A stretch of 64,000 nt of DNA from Pelagicoccus sp. (GCA_028284635.1 JANQRJ010000013.1:1-64000), one strand, 5' to 3'. Counted from the stretch's first letter, positions 26,141 through 34,779 are shown. Translations and numbers: made by a program. Notes: a model not told the origin generated them from the sequence alone.

Positions 26141-27412
26141 TTGCCTTTAAAAATCGTCCTCACCACCCACGGCTCCACCGGTGACATCTATCCCGTCATC
26201 CGGCTCGCCGTCGCCCTGCAGGAAGCTGGCCACACCGTACGCTTCGCCACCAGCGAGCCCTTTCGGGCCGAAGTCGAAACGGCTGGCGTACCCTTTTTTC
26301 AGATACCACCCAACTGGAGCCAATCCGATCTACGCTATTGGATGGGGCGAATGCAGAAGCTCAAGTCCCCGGTATCCCAGCTACGCGAACTCTACAAAGC
26401 CGCCGCTCCACACATGGAGGAAGTCATCGAAGGCATGGACAGGGCCCTCGACGGAGCCGACTGCCTCGTCTCCTCCTACCTCTTTCCCATGAACCGGGCC
26501 ATCGCCGAGCGGCGCGGCATCCCCTTCGTCAGCCTCGCCTTCGCCCACAACAGCGTACCGTCACGCTACATGCCGCCCCATGGCTTGCCCCGCTTGCGAG
26601 GGGCGCCACGCTGGCTGCAGCTTCGCTGGAACCGCTTCGCCTGGAAGCTCGGTAATGTCATAGTGGATACGGCCATCAACTCCACCATCTCCCGCCAGCT
26701 CAAACGAAAAGGCCTCGCGCCCGTCAAAGACTTCTTCTCCAAGTCCGCCGATCTCGTACTCGTCACCGTCTCGCCCGGCCTCATGAGGCCAAACATAGAG
26801 CTGCACCCCCGCTTCCAATTCAGCGGCTACCTCCGCTGGCAATCCCAGGAGAAGCCCGAAACCGACCAGCGCATCCTCGCCTTCTGCGGACAAAAGCAGG
26901 TCCCCATCATCACCTTCGGGAGCATGGTCTACGACTATCCGGAACGCTACATCAACCGGCTCGTCGCCTGTTGGCCCCAGGACAAGCAGCTCATCGTACA
27001 GCCTGGTTGGTCCGGCTTCAAAATCCCTGCCGATGCCCCGCACATTCTCCAAGTCGAGCAAATGTCGCACGACCAGCTCCTGCCCCACGCCTCGGTAGTC
27101 ATCCACCACGGTGGAGCCGGCACCACAGCCTCCGTCCTCTACGCCGGCAAGCCCCACATCGTGGTGCCCCATATCGGCGACCAATTCTTCTTTGGCGACG
27201 AAATCAAACGCCTTCGCTGCGGACTCCGCCTCGAAAAGGAACGCTGGCCCGAAAAGCTCGCCTCTCGCGTCGCCACCATCGAAGCCAACCCCGAATTCCA
27301 GACAAACGCCACCCGCCACCAGACCACCCTCGCCCAAGAGGACGGCCCCACCGAAGCAGTCCGCCAAATCGAAGCCTTCGTCGCCGGACAAAAGAACGCT
27401 CAGCTACCTTAG
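26141..27412 (+). CDS. GT1-family glycosyltransferase
   Basis: The 423-residue protein is a GT-B fold transferase of the UDP-glucosyl/macrolide type. The N-terminus IVLTTHGSTGDIYPVIRLA has the conserved glycine loop that replaces DxxP, and the C-terminus has the donor signature HHGGAGTTASVLYAGKPHIV followed by PHIGDQFFFGDEI. Such enzymes transfer sugar from a nucleotide donor to a lipid, sterol or natural product; the acceptor is not visible. The start is a TTG at 26141, directly behind a TTCTGCATTCTGCGTTCTTA word repeat; no in-frame ATG exists near, so it is the best choice. Confidence 0.88.
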   Translation: MPLKIVLTTHGSTGDIYPVIRLAVALQEAGHTVRFATSEPFRAEVETAGVPFFQIPPNWSQSDLRYWMGRMQKLKSPVSQLRELYKAAAPHMEEVIEGMDRALDGADCLVSSYLFPMNRAIAERRGIPFVSLAFAHNSVPSRYMPPHGLPRLRGAPRWLQLRWNRFAWKLGNVIVDTAINSTISRQLKRKGLAPVKDFFSKSADLVLVTVSPGLMRPNIELHPRFQFSGYLRWQSQEKPETDQRILAFCGQKQVPIITFGSMVYDYPERYINRLVACWPQDKQLIVQPGWSGFKIPADAPHILQVEQMSHDQLLPHASVVIHHGGAGTTASVLYAGKPHIVVPHIGDQFFFGDEIKRLRCGLRLEKERWPEKLASRVATIEANPEFQTNATRHQTTLAQEDGPTEAVRQIEAFVAGQKNAQLP

Positions 27413-27429
27413 CGGCTGCGACTAAAACT

Positions 27430-27540
27430 GTGTTCTCTGATGGGCAGAGGTAGGGCCCGATCGCCGAGCGGGCCGAAGTGCGGGATCTTGCAGCGCGGCC
27501 CGCTCGGCGCGCGATCGGGTCCTACCAGGACATTCTCTCA
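27430..27540. repeat. GGTAGGGCCCGATCG inverted-repeat element
   Basis: The outer flank CTGTGTTCTCTGATGGGC and the end CCAGGACATTCT match the relic at 11884 and the copy at 31331. Inside, GGTAGGGCCCGATCG (27449-27463) pairs with CGATCGGGTCCTACC (27512-27526), and CGAGCGGGCCG with CGGCCCGCTCG, giving a long, nearly perfect hairpin. It lies behind the glycosyltransferase gene, where it might stop transcription. Confidence 0.75.
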
Positions 27541-27622
27541 ATCGCTCCCCATTAGACACATTTCCCTCAAACTTGACTTGACTCGGCCCACACCCATCTT
27601 ACCAACCACTTTCCCTTCAAAC

Positions 27623-27697
<75 letters not shown>

Positions 27698-27938
27698 GCT
27701 CCCGCTTCACGTGAAGCAAGAGAGCAGAGAAGTGTCGAAAAAACTCGAATCCATCTGCTGTTTTTTCAAGCCAGGTCTATGGAATTCGGCATTAGCAATC
27801 TACGCATGTACCGTCATTTTTCGCAGATATGCTGCGTAGTCCCATAACGGCTTCCAGTTAGCTCGAAACCCACTCAAAATATCCCAATTTGGAATAAATT
27901 TCTAAAATATCACATTAAAAATTGCGTTCAGGAATCAA

Positions 27939-28304
27939 ATGGCCATGTGGAATGTCGAAACTACCGATGACTTTGAACGGCGACAACGTCAGTTTGAAAA
28001 GAAGAATCCAAATGAACTTCAAGCCACTTTCGCCAATCTCCAGCGCTATCTCGAAGCTCTCAATGAGGGCGGAAAGCCGGAAATCATCCAGTTCGGTTTC
28101 ATTCATCGCGAACCCCAGGGCGTGGTCGCCATCGACCAGAAAGGTGGCGGCAAGAATCTGAAGCAGACCAGACTCTACACATATGCCTGGTTCGATAATC
28201 TAACGCTCTATCTGATTACTATCGGCGACAAGAAATCGCAGAACGCCGACCTGAAACTCTGCAAGCAATTCATGGATTCCCTTCGCAAATCGTCCGACAA
28301 ATGA
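27939..28304 (+). CDS. RelE/HigB-like toxin
   Basis: The 121-residue protein has the size and pattern of a RelE/HigB-type mRNA-cleaving toxin: MWNVETTDDFERRQRQFE at the start, a middle lysine-rich strand (GGGKNLKQTRLYTYAW) and the closing FDNLTLYLITIGDKKSQNADL. Its stop overlaps the start of a helix-turn-helix gene by four bases (ATGA). Toxin-first order is that of higBA. The upstream 240 nt is AT-rich compared with its surroundings. Catalytic residues cannot be assigned confidently, so mRNA cleavage is inferred from the family and gene pair. Confidence 0.8.
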   Translation: MAMWNVETTDDFERRQRQFEKKNPNELQATFANLQRYLEALNEGGKPEIIQFGFIHREPQGVVAIDQKGGGKNLKQTRLYTYAWFDNLTLYLITIGDKKSQNADLKLCKQFMDSLRKSSDK

Positions 28305-28882
28305 CCGCAACACCAAAACCTACCGGCAAACGTTTCAGCAGCGTAAACGAACTTGTTAAGACGACCTCCAAAGATCCCTCGTTCAAGAAGGCCTTCGAGG
28401 AAGACTTCCAATCTAAGAAGATCGTGCGTATGCTCTCGGCAGTACGCGCTGCTAAAGGTATCACCCAAAGCCAGCTCGCGAAGAAAATCGGCTGTGGACA
28501 GCCGCGCATCTCGAAGATCGAAAACGGGACTGACAACCAGCTTCGCATCCAAGATCTTTCCGACTACGCGAGAGCCCTCGATTTCAAACTGGGTCTCAAC
28601 ATAAACGCCAAACCTGGAAAGGCAGTCGACGAGATCAAGCGCCATGCATTTGAAATCAAACGCCGCCTCGACCAACTTGCGGAACTAGCAAACAAGGATG
28701 ACAATATATACGAGGGCGTGTCGGATTTCTTTGGCGAAGCGTTTTTCAATATGCTTCGAATTTTCGAGAAAGCCGTCGGCAAACTGCCAACCAAAAAACA
28801 AAGAGACCTGATCGACGTCTTCACCGACATTGGATCGCAAAGCCAAGAAGCCTGTCACGATAAACTTCCAGCGAAGCGATAA
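28301..28882 (+). CDS. XRE-family antitoxin/regulator
   Basis: The 193-residue protein has an HTH_3 domain in its middle third (VRMLSAVRAAKGITQSQLAK, then GCGQPRISKIENG and ALDFKLGL). The N-terminal 45 residues (SSVNELVKTTSKDPSFKKAF) are typical of HigA-like antitoxins that follow RelE-type toxins. The C-terminal 90 residues (EIKRHAFEIKRRLDQLAELA onward) are a helical tail longer than in ordinary antitoxins, possibly a toxin-binding or sensing addition. Translation is coupled to the toxin by an ATGA overlap. It should repress its own operon. Confidence 0.82.
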   Translation: MTATPKPTGKRFSSVNELVKTTSKDPSFKKAFEEDFQSKKIVRMLSAVRAAKGITQSQLAKKIGCGQPRISKIENGTDNQLRIQDLSDYARALDFKLGLNINAKPGKAVDEIKRHAFEIKRRLDQLAELANKDDNIYEGVSDFFGEAFFNMLRIFEKAVGKLPTKKQRDLIDVFTDIGSQSQEACHDKLPAKR

Positions 28883-28889
28883 GCTTCCG

Positions 28890-29336
28890 CTACGTCTTGC
28901 TGTCACTTAGAAGGCTCTCAGCCTCACTATATCCCATTTCCCTATATGCTGGTCTTCTACGGCGAAACATACTCATAGCAACCGGCAGGCCCGTATCCAC
29001 AAAATCGAACACACGCGTTTCGCGCTTCGAAGAGCATCGACGATGCAACCGCCCCACGTACTGAACCAGCCTACCCTTGAACGAAATAGGCATCAACAGA
29101 AACAGCGTATCGAGCTCCTGCAAATCATAGCCCTCTCCGAGAAACGCTCCTGTGGCGAATAGGCAAATTGGGGTCTTTCGAGAAACGGCATCCCTGATTC
29201 TATTCTGTTGCGATCGAATTGCTCGCGCTCCTCGACCTCCAACCATCGCCTCTACCAGGACTGAAGTCTCATCTATATCCATTCGCAATAGGCCTTGCAG
29301 TATTTCCAGATGAGGCCAGACGCTCTTTTTCGTCAC
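28890..29336 (-). pseudogene. C-terminal remnant of a superfamily 2 helicase
   Basis: The 148-codon open frame matches only the end of large SF2 DNA/RNA helicases: FATGAFLGEGYDLQELDTLFL, MPISFKGRLVQYVGRLHR and FDFVDTGLPVAMSMFRRR. These are motifs V and VI (QxxGRxxR) of the second RecA domain. Walker A and the DExH box, which would lie hundreds of residues upstream, are absent, and the region before 29336 is non-coding or belongs to another gene. It is therefore a truncated gene, possibly a relic of a restriction- or defence-type helicase near the toxin-antitoxin pair. It has a translatable frame, but an active product is unlikely. Confidence 0.7.
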
Positions 29337-29463
29337 CTAGCGACATCACACACATGAGCTATCTGGCTAGGTTAGATTATTCAATCAATCCTTCTATCTC
29401 CTGCGGGAAGAAATCCGAGCCGAGGCGAAACCAGAAACACGCATCGACGCGTAGCAGCCGAGT

Positions 29464-30294
29464 ATGAAAAAAGCGACCTTCGCCACCGTCTCGCTACTAA
29501 TCGGAGTTTCCTTCTTCAGCGGCTACCAGCTCGGCAGAAAAACGCCCTCCACAACGGAACGCCAAAACCACGATGCCCTGCAAGCAGAGCTTGCCGAGAC
29601 CCTCGACAAGCTGCACGAGCTGGAAAGCCGCGAACCGCAGCGAAAGGAAGGGGCAGTCTATCCACCCAATCAAACGCCTTTCGCCACCGCCCTTCCCGCT
29701 CCGGCAAGATCTCCGCAACAGTTCACGCGCCTTTTCCGCCAAAGCGTCGACTTCAAGACGATCGCCGAACAGCAGGCCCTCCGAAAAGCCGAGCAGTACG
29801 CCCAACGCCTCGGTCTCGATCCCCAGCAGACGCAAAGGCTAAGCGAAATACTCGCCTTTCGCATCGCTAGCTTCGCCGAAATGGTCAGCGCCGACGACAC
29901 CGGAATGACCATCGTCTCTTCAGACAAAGCCGTCACCCAAGCCGACATAGATGACCTGGCCAGAGAGATAATGACCGACGAACAGTACGAAGACTATCAA
30001 CAGCTACGAAACGACGAAGAAGTCGCCCGAAACGAGATGTTCGCCCAAGCCAGACTCAGTGGTATCGCTCCTCAACTCGGCTTGAACGAAGAGCAAAAAG
30101 ACGCGCTCTACGCTGTCTACTACCAGCAAGCTCAAGAGCAAAGCCATCGTTCCGCAGGCGAAAAAAACGAGGCGATGAACAGAGACTCCAAAGCCCGTAT
30201 CAAGGAAATCCTTACAGGAGACCAGTTCGATCTCTACGAGAAGCTGGAAGCCGAGCGAAGTACCGTAGCGACTGGCATCTACCTTTCGCCCTGA
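29464..30294 (+). CDS. Membrane-anchored helical protein of unknown function
   Basis: The 276-residue protein has an N-terminal hydrophobic anchor (FATVSLLIGVSFFSGYQLG) and a coiled-coil region (ALQAELAETLDKLHELESRE). Two similar helical units follow, each with a LGL-x-x-x-Q motif (LGLDPQQTQRLSEILAF and LGLNEEQKDALYAVYYQQ) and a second xx(T/G)(D/E)(E/D)Q motif (IMTDEQYEDYQQL, ILTGDQFDLYEKL). This layout recalls periplasmic Spy/CpxP-like helical proteins but no LTxxQ pair is exact. No known function was recognised. The gene is followed after 80 nt by another exported protein. Confidence 0.65.
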   Translation: MKKATFATVSLLIGVSFFSGYQLGRKTPSTTERQNHDALQAELAETLDKLHELESREPQRKEGAVYPPNQTPFATALPAPARSPQQFTRLFRQSVDFKTIAEQQALRKAEQYAQRLGLDPQQTQRLSEILAFRIASFAEMVSADDTGMTIVSSDKAVTQADIDDLAREIMTDEQYEDYQQLRNDEEVARNEMFAQARLSGIAPQLGLNEEQKDALYAVYYQQAQEQSHRSAGEKNEAMNRDSKARIKEILTGDQFDLYEKLEAERSTVATGIYLSP

Positions 30295-30374
30295 TCCGAA
30301 GGACAGACCGGACGCGTAAGCTCACCTAGGCATCCACTGTTTTTCGTGCCTCCGAACGACACGCGCGCTAGCCC

Positions 30375-31223
30375 ATGCCCATGAACCTGACCATCCACTT
30401 CGCCCCACTCCTCCGGCGTAGCTCCCTCGGGATCGCGCTCCTCCTCGTCTCCAATGCATTCGGAGGCTACTCCTATACCCTCGAGCAAACCGACATACGA
30501 AACGGAAAGAAACAGCCAGCGAAGTCGATTCGCATGCTGATCGACGACTCGAACATCAAAATGGCCGGACTCGACGAAGAAAACGGCGAAATGATTTTCG
30601 ACAGCGAAAAGGAAGCCATGCTGATGGTCGACCATCAGAGGAAGTCCTACCTGCAGCTCGACAAGAAGACCATCGAGCAGCTCGCCCAAAAAATGACCGA
30701 AGCCATGGCGGAAATGGAAAAGCAGCTCGCCAGCGTGCCGCCCGCTCAACGCCAAATGATGGAGAGCATGTTGAAAGGCCGCATGCCAGCCGCTCCCGTC
30801 GAACAGCCGAAAGTCGAAGTCAAGCGTACCGGAAAAAAGGATACGATAGGCGACTACAAGGTCGAACGCGTGGACGTTCTGATCGATGGCCGAAAGGCCA
30901 ACGAGCTTTGGCTCGCCGACTGGTCCGAAGTGAAAGGAAGCGAGGAAATGGCAGGCTCCTTCCAGGCAATGTCCCAGCTGTTCGCCAAAATCCGAGCGAC
31001 CTTCGCCCAAAGCCCCATGGGACGCATGATGCCAAACCAGGATCGCTCGAACTGGTTTGCCCACGTATCCGAGCTGCAAGGCTTTCCAATCCTGAGCAGA
31101 GAATTCGACGCAGCAGGAAAACTCGTCTCCGAAACAACCCTCGCCGGCTCCGAGGAAACGGACATTCCTGCCGCCGAGTTCAAGGCGCCCAAAGGCTACA
31201 AGAAGCAGAAGATGAAAATGTAG
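30375..31223 (+). CDS. Exported protein, DUF4412-like
   Basis: The 282-residue protein has a signal sequence (LRRSSLGIALLLVSNAFGGYS). It contains the features of DUF4412 proteins: an MRMLIDDSNIKMAGLDEENG-type strand, a middle helix rich in Met and Gln (MTEAMAEMEKQLASVPPAQ), the strand GDYKVERVDVLIDGRKANELWLADW and a C-terminal FKAPKGYKKQKMKM. The family is extracytoplasmic with unknown role. It may form a unit with the preceding anchored protein. Confidence 0.7.
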   Translation: MPMNLTIHFAPLLRRSSLGIALLLVSNAFGGYSYTLEQTDIRNGKKQPAKSIRMLIDDSNIKMAGLDEENGEMIFDSEKEAMLMVDHQRKSYLQLDKKTIEQLAQKMTEAMAEMEKQLASVPPAQRQMMESMLKGRMPAAPVEQPKVEVKRTGKKDTIGDYKVERVDVLIDGRKANELWLADWSEVKGSEEMAGSFQAMSQLFAKIRATFAQSPMGRMMPNQDRSNWFAHVSELQGFPILSREFDAAGKLVSETTLAGSEETDIPAAEFKAPKGYKKQKMKM

Positions 31224-31330
31224 CGACTTCTTTTCAGTGCCATTCCAGGTGTGTTTCAAAGAAAGTGTTGCCTAGGCGTTCCTACAGCAAGTCTGGCAAA
31301 GTCGAGGTAGCCGAACTGGGGTACGACTAA

Positions 31331-31455
31331 AGGTGTGTCCTACATTGTGATCAGAGGTAGGGCCCGATCGCCGAGCGGGCCGCAGTGCATGATCTTGCAG
31401 CGCGGATCCCGCGGTCGGCGGGACGATCGGTCCCTACCAGGACAACATTTTGATC
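31331..31455. repeat. GGTAGGGCCCGATCG inverted-repeat element, second full copy
   Basis: The copy starts AGGTGTGTCC and ends GATCGCACTCTG. Its arms GGTAGGGCCCGATCG (31356-31370) and CGATCGGTCCCTACC (31424-31438) match the element at 27430. Part of the centre is replaced by GGATCCCGCGGTCGGCGGG, so the middle evolves separately from the flanks. No gene is present. Confidence 0.75.
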
Positions 31456-31527
31456 GCACTCTGCAATTCCAACCGCCAAATTTTGCTATTGGCAGCCCGC
31501 GCATCGAACACCACCGTCTGAGTTCGA

Positions 31528-31881
31528 ATGGCCAATTCCGAGCTAAGCGAACTCGCCGCCAAAATCATCGCCTTCCGAGACGCTCGCGACTGGAAGCAAT
31601 TCCACAACCCAAAGGACCTCGCTGCCGGGCTAGCTATAGAAGCCTCCGAACTGCAGGAGCTCTTTCTCTGGAAGTCACCCGAGGAAATCGCCAAAGCCGT
31701 ATCCAAGCGCAAGGAGCGATTCTCCGAGGAACTTGCCGACGTCGCCTGGTTCGTCCTCCTCCTAGCGCACGAGATGGACATCGACATCGCTCAAGCCATC
31801 ACCGACAAGCTCGCGAAAAACGCTGCCAAGTACCCTGTAGCAAAAGCCAAAGGCAGGCATACGAAGTACGACAAGCTCTAG
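31528..31881 (+). CDS. MazG-like nucleotide pyrophosphohydrolase
   Basis: The 117-residue protein has the all-alpha NTP pyrophosphatase fold of the MazG/dCTPase group. Metal-binding acidic residues are visible in AIEASELQELFLWKSP (ExxE) and FSEELADVAWFVLLL (EExxD), separated by the usual distance. FRDARDWKQFHNPKDL matches the N-terminal helix common to dCTPase-like relatives. It probably hydrolyses a non-canonical or excess nucleotide; the substrate cannot be read from the sequence. Confidence 0.85.
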   Translation: MANSELSELAAKIIAFRDARDWKQFHNPKDLAAGLAIEASELQELFLWKSPEEIAKAVSKRKERFSEELADVAWFVLLLAHEMDIDIAQAITDKLAKNAAKYPVAKAKGRHTKYDKL

Positions 31882-31972
31882 TATCGTGCCATGCATGGGA
31901 TGCAGTGCGGACAGCTGACATCAAAATCGGCTTCGATTCGTCTACCCCATGCGAATTCGAAAAATAGCTGCC

Positions 31973-32596
31973 ATGAAAAGATCCATTCTCCTATCCCTCG
32001 TCTACAGCCTCTTCTTCTCCATCGCCCTGCAAGCTCGCGATGCCGAGGACATCCAGCCCCTGCTCGTTGGCGCCGCAACGCCTGAAGTCGAAGTGGCAAG
32101 CAAGACTGGACGCTCCGTTCCCCTAACTTCGCTGACCGAAGGCAAGCGAACCGTGCTCGTTTTCTACCGAGGCGGCTGGTGCCCATTCTGCAGCACGCAG
32201 ATGCAAGGCCTCGCTCAGACGCAGGACCAGCTCGTCGAGCTCGGCTATCAGATTATCGGCCTGAGTCCCGACTCCCCGGAAAAGCTCAGCACCGTGGAGA
32301 AGGATGGCGAACTCACCTACGCTCTCTACTCGGATGCCTCCATGAGCGCGGCAGAAGCGTTTGGCATAGACTTCACCTTGGACCCGGAGACCATTTCGAA
32401 ATACAAGTCCTTCGGCATCGACTTGGAAAAAGCGTCAGGCGGACTCAACAAGAACAAACTTCCAGTTCCTTCCGTCTTCATAATCGGACCTGACAACGAA
32501 ATCAGCTTTTCGTATTCAAATCCAGACTACAAAAAGCGATTGTCGGCCGAACTGATGCTTGCCGCTGCAAAAGACGGGCTTGCCTCCGGCAATTGA
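31973..32596 (+). CDS. Exported AhpC/TSA-type peroxiredoxin
   Basis: I choose ATG 31973 (MKRSILLSLVYSLFFSIALQ) because it yields a normal signal peptide; the upstream ATG would add 8 residues. The mature protein of about 185 residues is a thioredoxin-fold peroxiredoxin. Its peroxidatic motif reads FYRGGWCPFCSTQM, so there are two cysteines in CxxC, as in some BCP/PrxQ-like or AhpC/TSA variants. SPDSPEKL and PSVFIIGPDNEISF are typical of the family. Its role should be reduction of peroxides or thiol exchange in the periplasm. Confidence 0.85.
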   Translation: MKRSILLSLVYSLFFSIALQARDAEDIQPLLVGAATPEVEVASKTGRSVPLTSLTEGKRTVLVFYRGGWCPFCSTQMQGLAQTQDQLVELGYQIIGLSPDSPEKLSTVEKDGELTYALYSDASMSAAEAFGIDFTLDPETISKYKSFGIDLEKASGGLNKNKLPVPSVFIIGPDNEISFSYSNPDYKKRLSAELMLAAAKDGLASGN

Positions 32597-32662
32597 AGAT
32601 CGATGATTGAAAATTCGGAGTCGGATTTCCAATTTTCAATCCGCAATCTTCAATTTTCAATT
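32596..32662. repeat. GATTGAAAATTG word-repeat hairpin
   Basis: The gap between the convergent peroxiredoxin and lipoprotein genes consists of AT-rich words TTGAAGATCGATGATTGAAA on the left and CAATTTTCAATCCGCAATCT on the right, which pair imperfectly. Such degenerate word repeats recur in this window near gene ends. It may serve as a bidirectional terminator. Confidence 0.6.
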
Positions 32663-32664
32663 CG

Positions 32665-33060
32665 CTAATACAGCGGGTTGACGCCACGGATTCTCGGTTG
32701 CTGTCCCGGCATGACCGAGAAGCGGACTTGCTTCATTCTGTTGCCGCCATAGTTGAGCTTCACGTCGACGGTGAAAGTCCAGTCCGAACCGTAGAACTCG
32801 CGCCCAGTCCCGATGATCTTCCTGCCTGTCGACGGAATCTCGAAGAAAAGCTGGTGGCAATAAGGCAGGTCCGTGAGCAGAGTATCCGGCCTTTCATGCA
32901 AGAGAGCTTTGGCTCTTTCATAGTCCTCGAACTGCAAAGCCTGAAGAAAAGCCAAGACGATAGACGGAGCGAGTTCCTCGCCTTCCATCACCTTCGGCTC
33001 AGGATCAGGCGAGCAGGAGCAGAGCAGCAGGCAGGAAAGAGCAAGTAAGACTAATTTCAT
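32665..33060 (-). CDS. Small lipoprotein of unknown function
   Basis: From the ATG at 33060 the product is 131 residues: a lipoprotein signal (MKLVLLALSCLLLCSCSPDP) with the modified cysteine in the LLLCSC region, followed by about 110 polar residues. The mature part ends VRFSVMPGQQPRIRGVNPLY. An alternative start three codons upstream is possible. No domain is recognised. The folded mature part may resemble NTF2-like proteins (helix FLQALQFEDYERAKALL followed by strands), but this is a weak guess. Confidence 0.7.
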   Translation of the reverse strand: MKLVLLALSCLLLCSCSPDPEPKVMEGEELAPSIVLAFLQALQFEDYERAKALLHERPDTLLTDLPYCHQLFFEIPSTGRKIIGTGREFYGSDWTFTVDVKLNYGGNRMKQVRFSVMPGQQPRIRGVNPLY

Positions 33061-33260
33061 GGCCGACATGCTACGGTCCCAGCAGGCATTGGCAACATCT
33101 CACTTGGTCAGGCTCGGCAGACGAGACGGAGCCAACCCTTTCATCTGCGAGCGGGTTCTGCGGAAAACTCGCCCGGGAGAAATCTACTTTTTCAAAGATT
33201 ATTTCGATCTGGGAAACGCATTCTTTTTCGAGCTATCGCATACTCGCTTTCACCAGAACC

Positions 33261-33986
33261 CTAGCGGGCAACGGCGTAGGGCAGAGACAGATCGCCTGAG
33301 GCAACGCTATATACTTTGTAGACGCCAAGCATAGGCAGGTCTTCATTTGAAGTATTGACCTTCATGAAGGCAGTTACGGCATCGAATCTGAAATCGACTC
33401 TCCGTTGAATACGATTTGCCGGGACTACGACGCGCATCCTTTCCTCGGATAGCGCGATATTGAATCCCGGCGAATCCATATACATTGGCATGCCGGGAGC
33501 CGTTGGCGGAAGCCTCACAGTCGAATCGGTCAGATCCGCAGACTTTACGGAAAGCCCGCCCGCGACACGGTCGTCCTTTTCAAGGACAACCCAGTGGGCG
33601 TGCCAGACGACTCCATCATTACGGTAGTCTCCGTCCAGATTCTCATCCCAAAGAGGGGTGTCGTCAAAATCCGGATGAGAGGTGAGAGCCAATGCAACAA
33701 CCCCTTCGGTCGCGCTGAATCCTACGTCGGTCGAATCCAAAGTGGTCGGAAAGACGTAGCCGAGGACGTGCGCTCCATCGAGGGCGCCCGTCTTCAGCGC
33801 CGGCGTCCGACCGGCGAAGCCGACAACAGCAACTTCGAGAATCACCGAGTCGATCGACGAGTCGTAACGCGCCTTAGTAGAGCGGATAGCAAAATCGTCA
33901 TTGCCGTAGTCCGCGCATTTTTCGCAGGCGATCGCGGAAACGACTGACGACAAAATAAGGACAAGCATCGGAAGCGTCTTTTTCAT
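33261..33986 (-). CDS. Exported conserved protein of redox module
   Basis: The 241-residue product has a signal peptide (KKTLPMLVLILSSVVSAIA) and a CEKC pair right after it. The core carries blocks DGAHVLGYVFPTTLDS, HPDFDDTPLWDENLDGDY, VVWHAHWVVLEKDDRVAGG and MYMDSPGF. I believe a family with this WHAHWVVL core is found in other bacteria next to HxlR and thioredoxin-like genes, but its function is not known to me. Here it follows a thioredoxin-like gene by 20 nt on the minus strand, and an HxlR gene lies divergent, so the three probably act together in response to an oxidant or electrophile. Confidence 0.72.
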   Translation of the reverse strand: MKKTLPMLVLILSSVVSAIACEKCADYGNDDFAIRSTKARYDSSIDSVILEVAVVGFAGRTPALKTGALDGAHVLGYVFPTTLDSTDVGFSATEGVVALALTSHPDFDDTPLWDENLDGDYRNDGVVWHAHWVVLEKDDRVAGGLSVKSADLTDSTVRLPPTAPGMPMYMDSPGFNIALSEERMRVVVPANRIQRRVDFRFDAVTAFMKVNTSNEDLPMLGVYKVYSVASGDLSLPYAVAR

Positions 33987-34006
33987 GATCCTATCTCCAT
34001 TTATAG

Positions 34007-34243
34007 CTAGCGCAGGTCGGCCAAGGCCGCTCCGAAGTTTATATGCAAAGTTTCACCGCCCAGGACCAATGCGGGAACGGATTCCACTCCGGCGTTCTCC
34101 GCATCATCGAGACGTCCCGACTGTTCGCCAAGGTGGACGATCTCAAGATCGACTTTCTCCGTGTCCAAAACAGCGGCGAGCGATTGCTCCGCACTGACGC
34201 AAATAGGACAACCGGCGTGATAGAAGGTGGCTTTCGTTTTCAT
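34007..34243 (-). CDS. Small thioredoxin-like protein
   Basis: The 78-residue protein is a minimal thioredoxin fold with the redox site FYHAGCPICVSAEQ (CPIC) near the N-terminus and the cis-proline segment VESVPALVLGG. It lacks a signal peptide, so it acts in the cytoplasm. The size is closer to glutaredoxin-like or NrdH-like proteins than to classic thioredoxin. It starts divergently from an HxlR regulator and precedes the exported protein by 20 nt, as one operon. Confidence 0.85.
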   Translation of the reverse strand: MKTKATFYHAGCPICVSAEQSLAAVLDTEKVDLEIVHLGEQSGRLDDAENAGVESVPALVLGGETLHINFGAALADLR

Positions 34244-34385
34244 GTTCTATATTGGTTTTCGTATTTCGGTTTTCCGCAGAAGGCCTGCGGCCAGCCGCGG
34301 CATGCGGCCGTATTCCAAGACTACCATGGTTTCGATAAGGCGAAAGAGGGCTCGATTCAGTGAGCGCTTACCACTTTGTTCCCGC

Positions 34386-34413
34386 TAGACAGAATGTCCC
34401 TTATGGATATAAT
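34386..34413 (+). promoter_or_regulatory. Candidate promoter of the HxlR gene
   Basis: A perfect TATAAT (34408-34413) lies 16 nt behind a TAGACA (34386-34391), a one-mismatch -35 box. A transcript from here would start near 34420, a few bases before the ATG at 34423, so the mRNA would be nearly leaderless, and the absence of a ribosome site fits that. The assignment is by inspection only. Confidence 0.4.
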
Positions 34414-34422
34414 TCAGAAGCA

Positions 34423-34779
34423 ATGGACAAAAAGCACCTAACGCTTGACGAGCGACGCGCCTATCGAAGTCTCGAGGACGTGGTCGGCTGCAAATGGTCC
34501 GCCGCCGTGGTTGCCGCAATCAAGCAAGGCGTTACCCGACCCGGCAAACTGGAGCGCTACATACCCGGCATCTCAACGAAGGTTTTGAATGAAAGACTCC
34601 GAAGGCTACTCGACTACAAGCTCGTTACGCGGAGGGAGTTCGACGAAAAGGTGCCACGCGTCGAATACACCTTGACGCCCAACGGCGAAAAGCTGGCCAA
34701 CGTGGTCGAGCAACTGCACGAGCTTCAGCGCGAACATAGTTCGATCCTGAACCGGGAGGCCGAAGACGAGTCTTCATAG
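34423..34779 (+). CDS. HxlR-family transcriptional regulator
   Basis: The 118-residue protein (from the ATG at 34423; a 21-codon longer frame lies in the promoter) shows the winged-helix HxlR pattern: VVGCKWSAAVVAAIKQGVTR, then PGKLERYIPGISTKVLNERL, LVTRREFDEKVPRVEYTLTP and GEKLANVVEQL. HxlR regulators often sense oxidants, aldehydes or quinones by a conserved cysteine before the KW motif; here Cys sits in GCKW, the expected place. It is divergent from the thioredoxin/exported operon and probably controls it. Confidence 0.88.
   Translation: MDKKHLTLDERRAYRSLEDVVGCKWSAAVVAAIKQGVTRPGKLERYIPGISTKVLNERLRRLLDYKLVTRREFDEKVPRVEYTLTPNGEKLANVVEQLHELQREHSSILNREAEDESS

Noticed and set aside
33059..33334. 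A 91-codon plus-strand frame
   Set aside because: It overlaps the ends of the two neighbouring minus-strand genes and shows no motif or ribosome site. The gap 33061-33260 is probably only the lipoprotein's promoter region.
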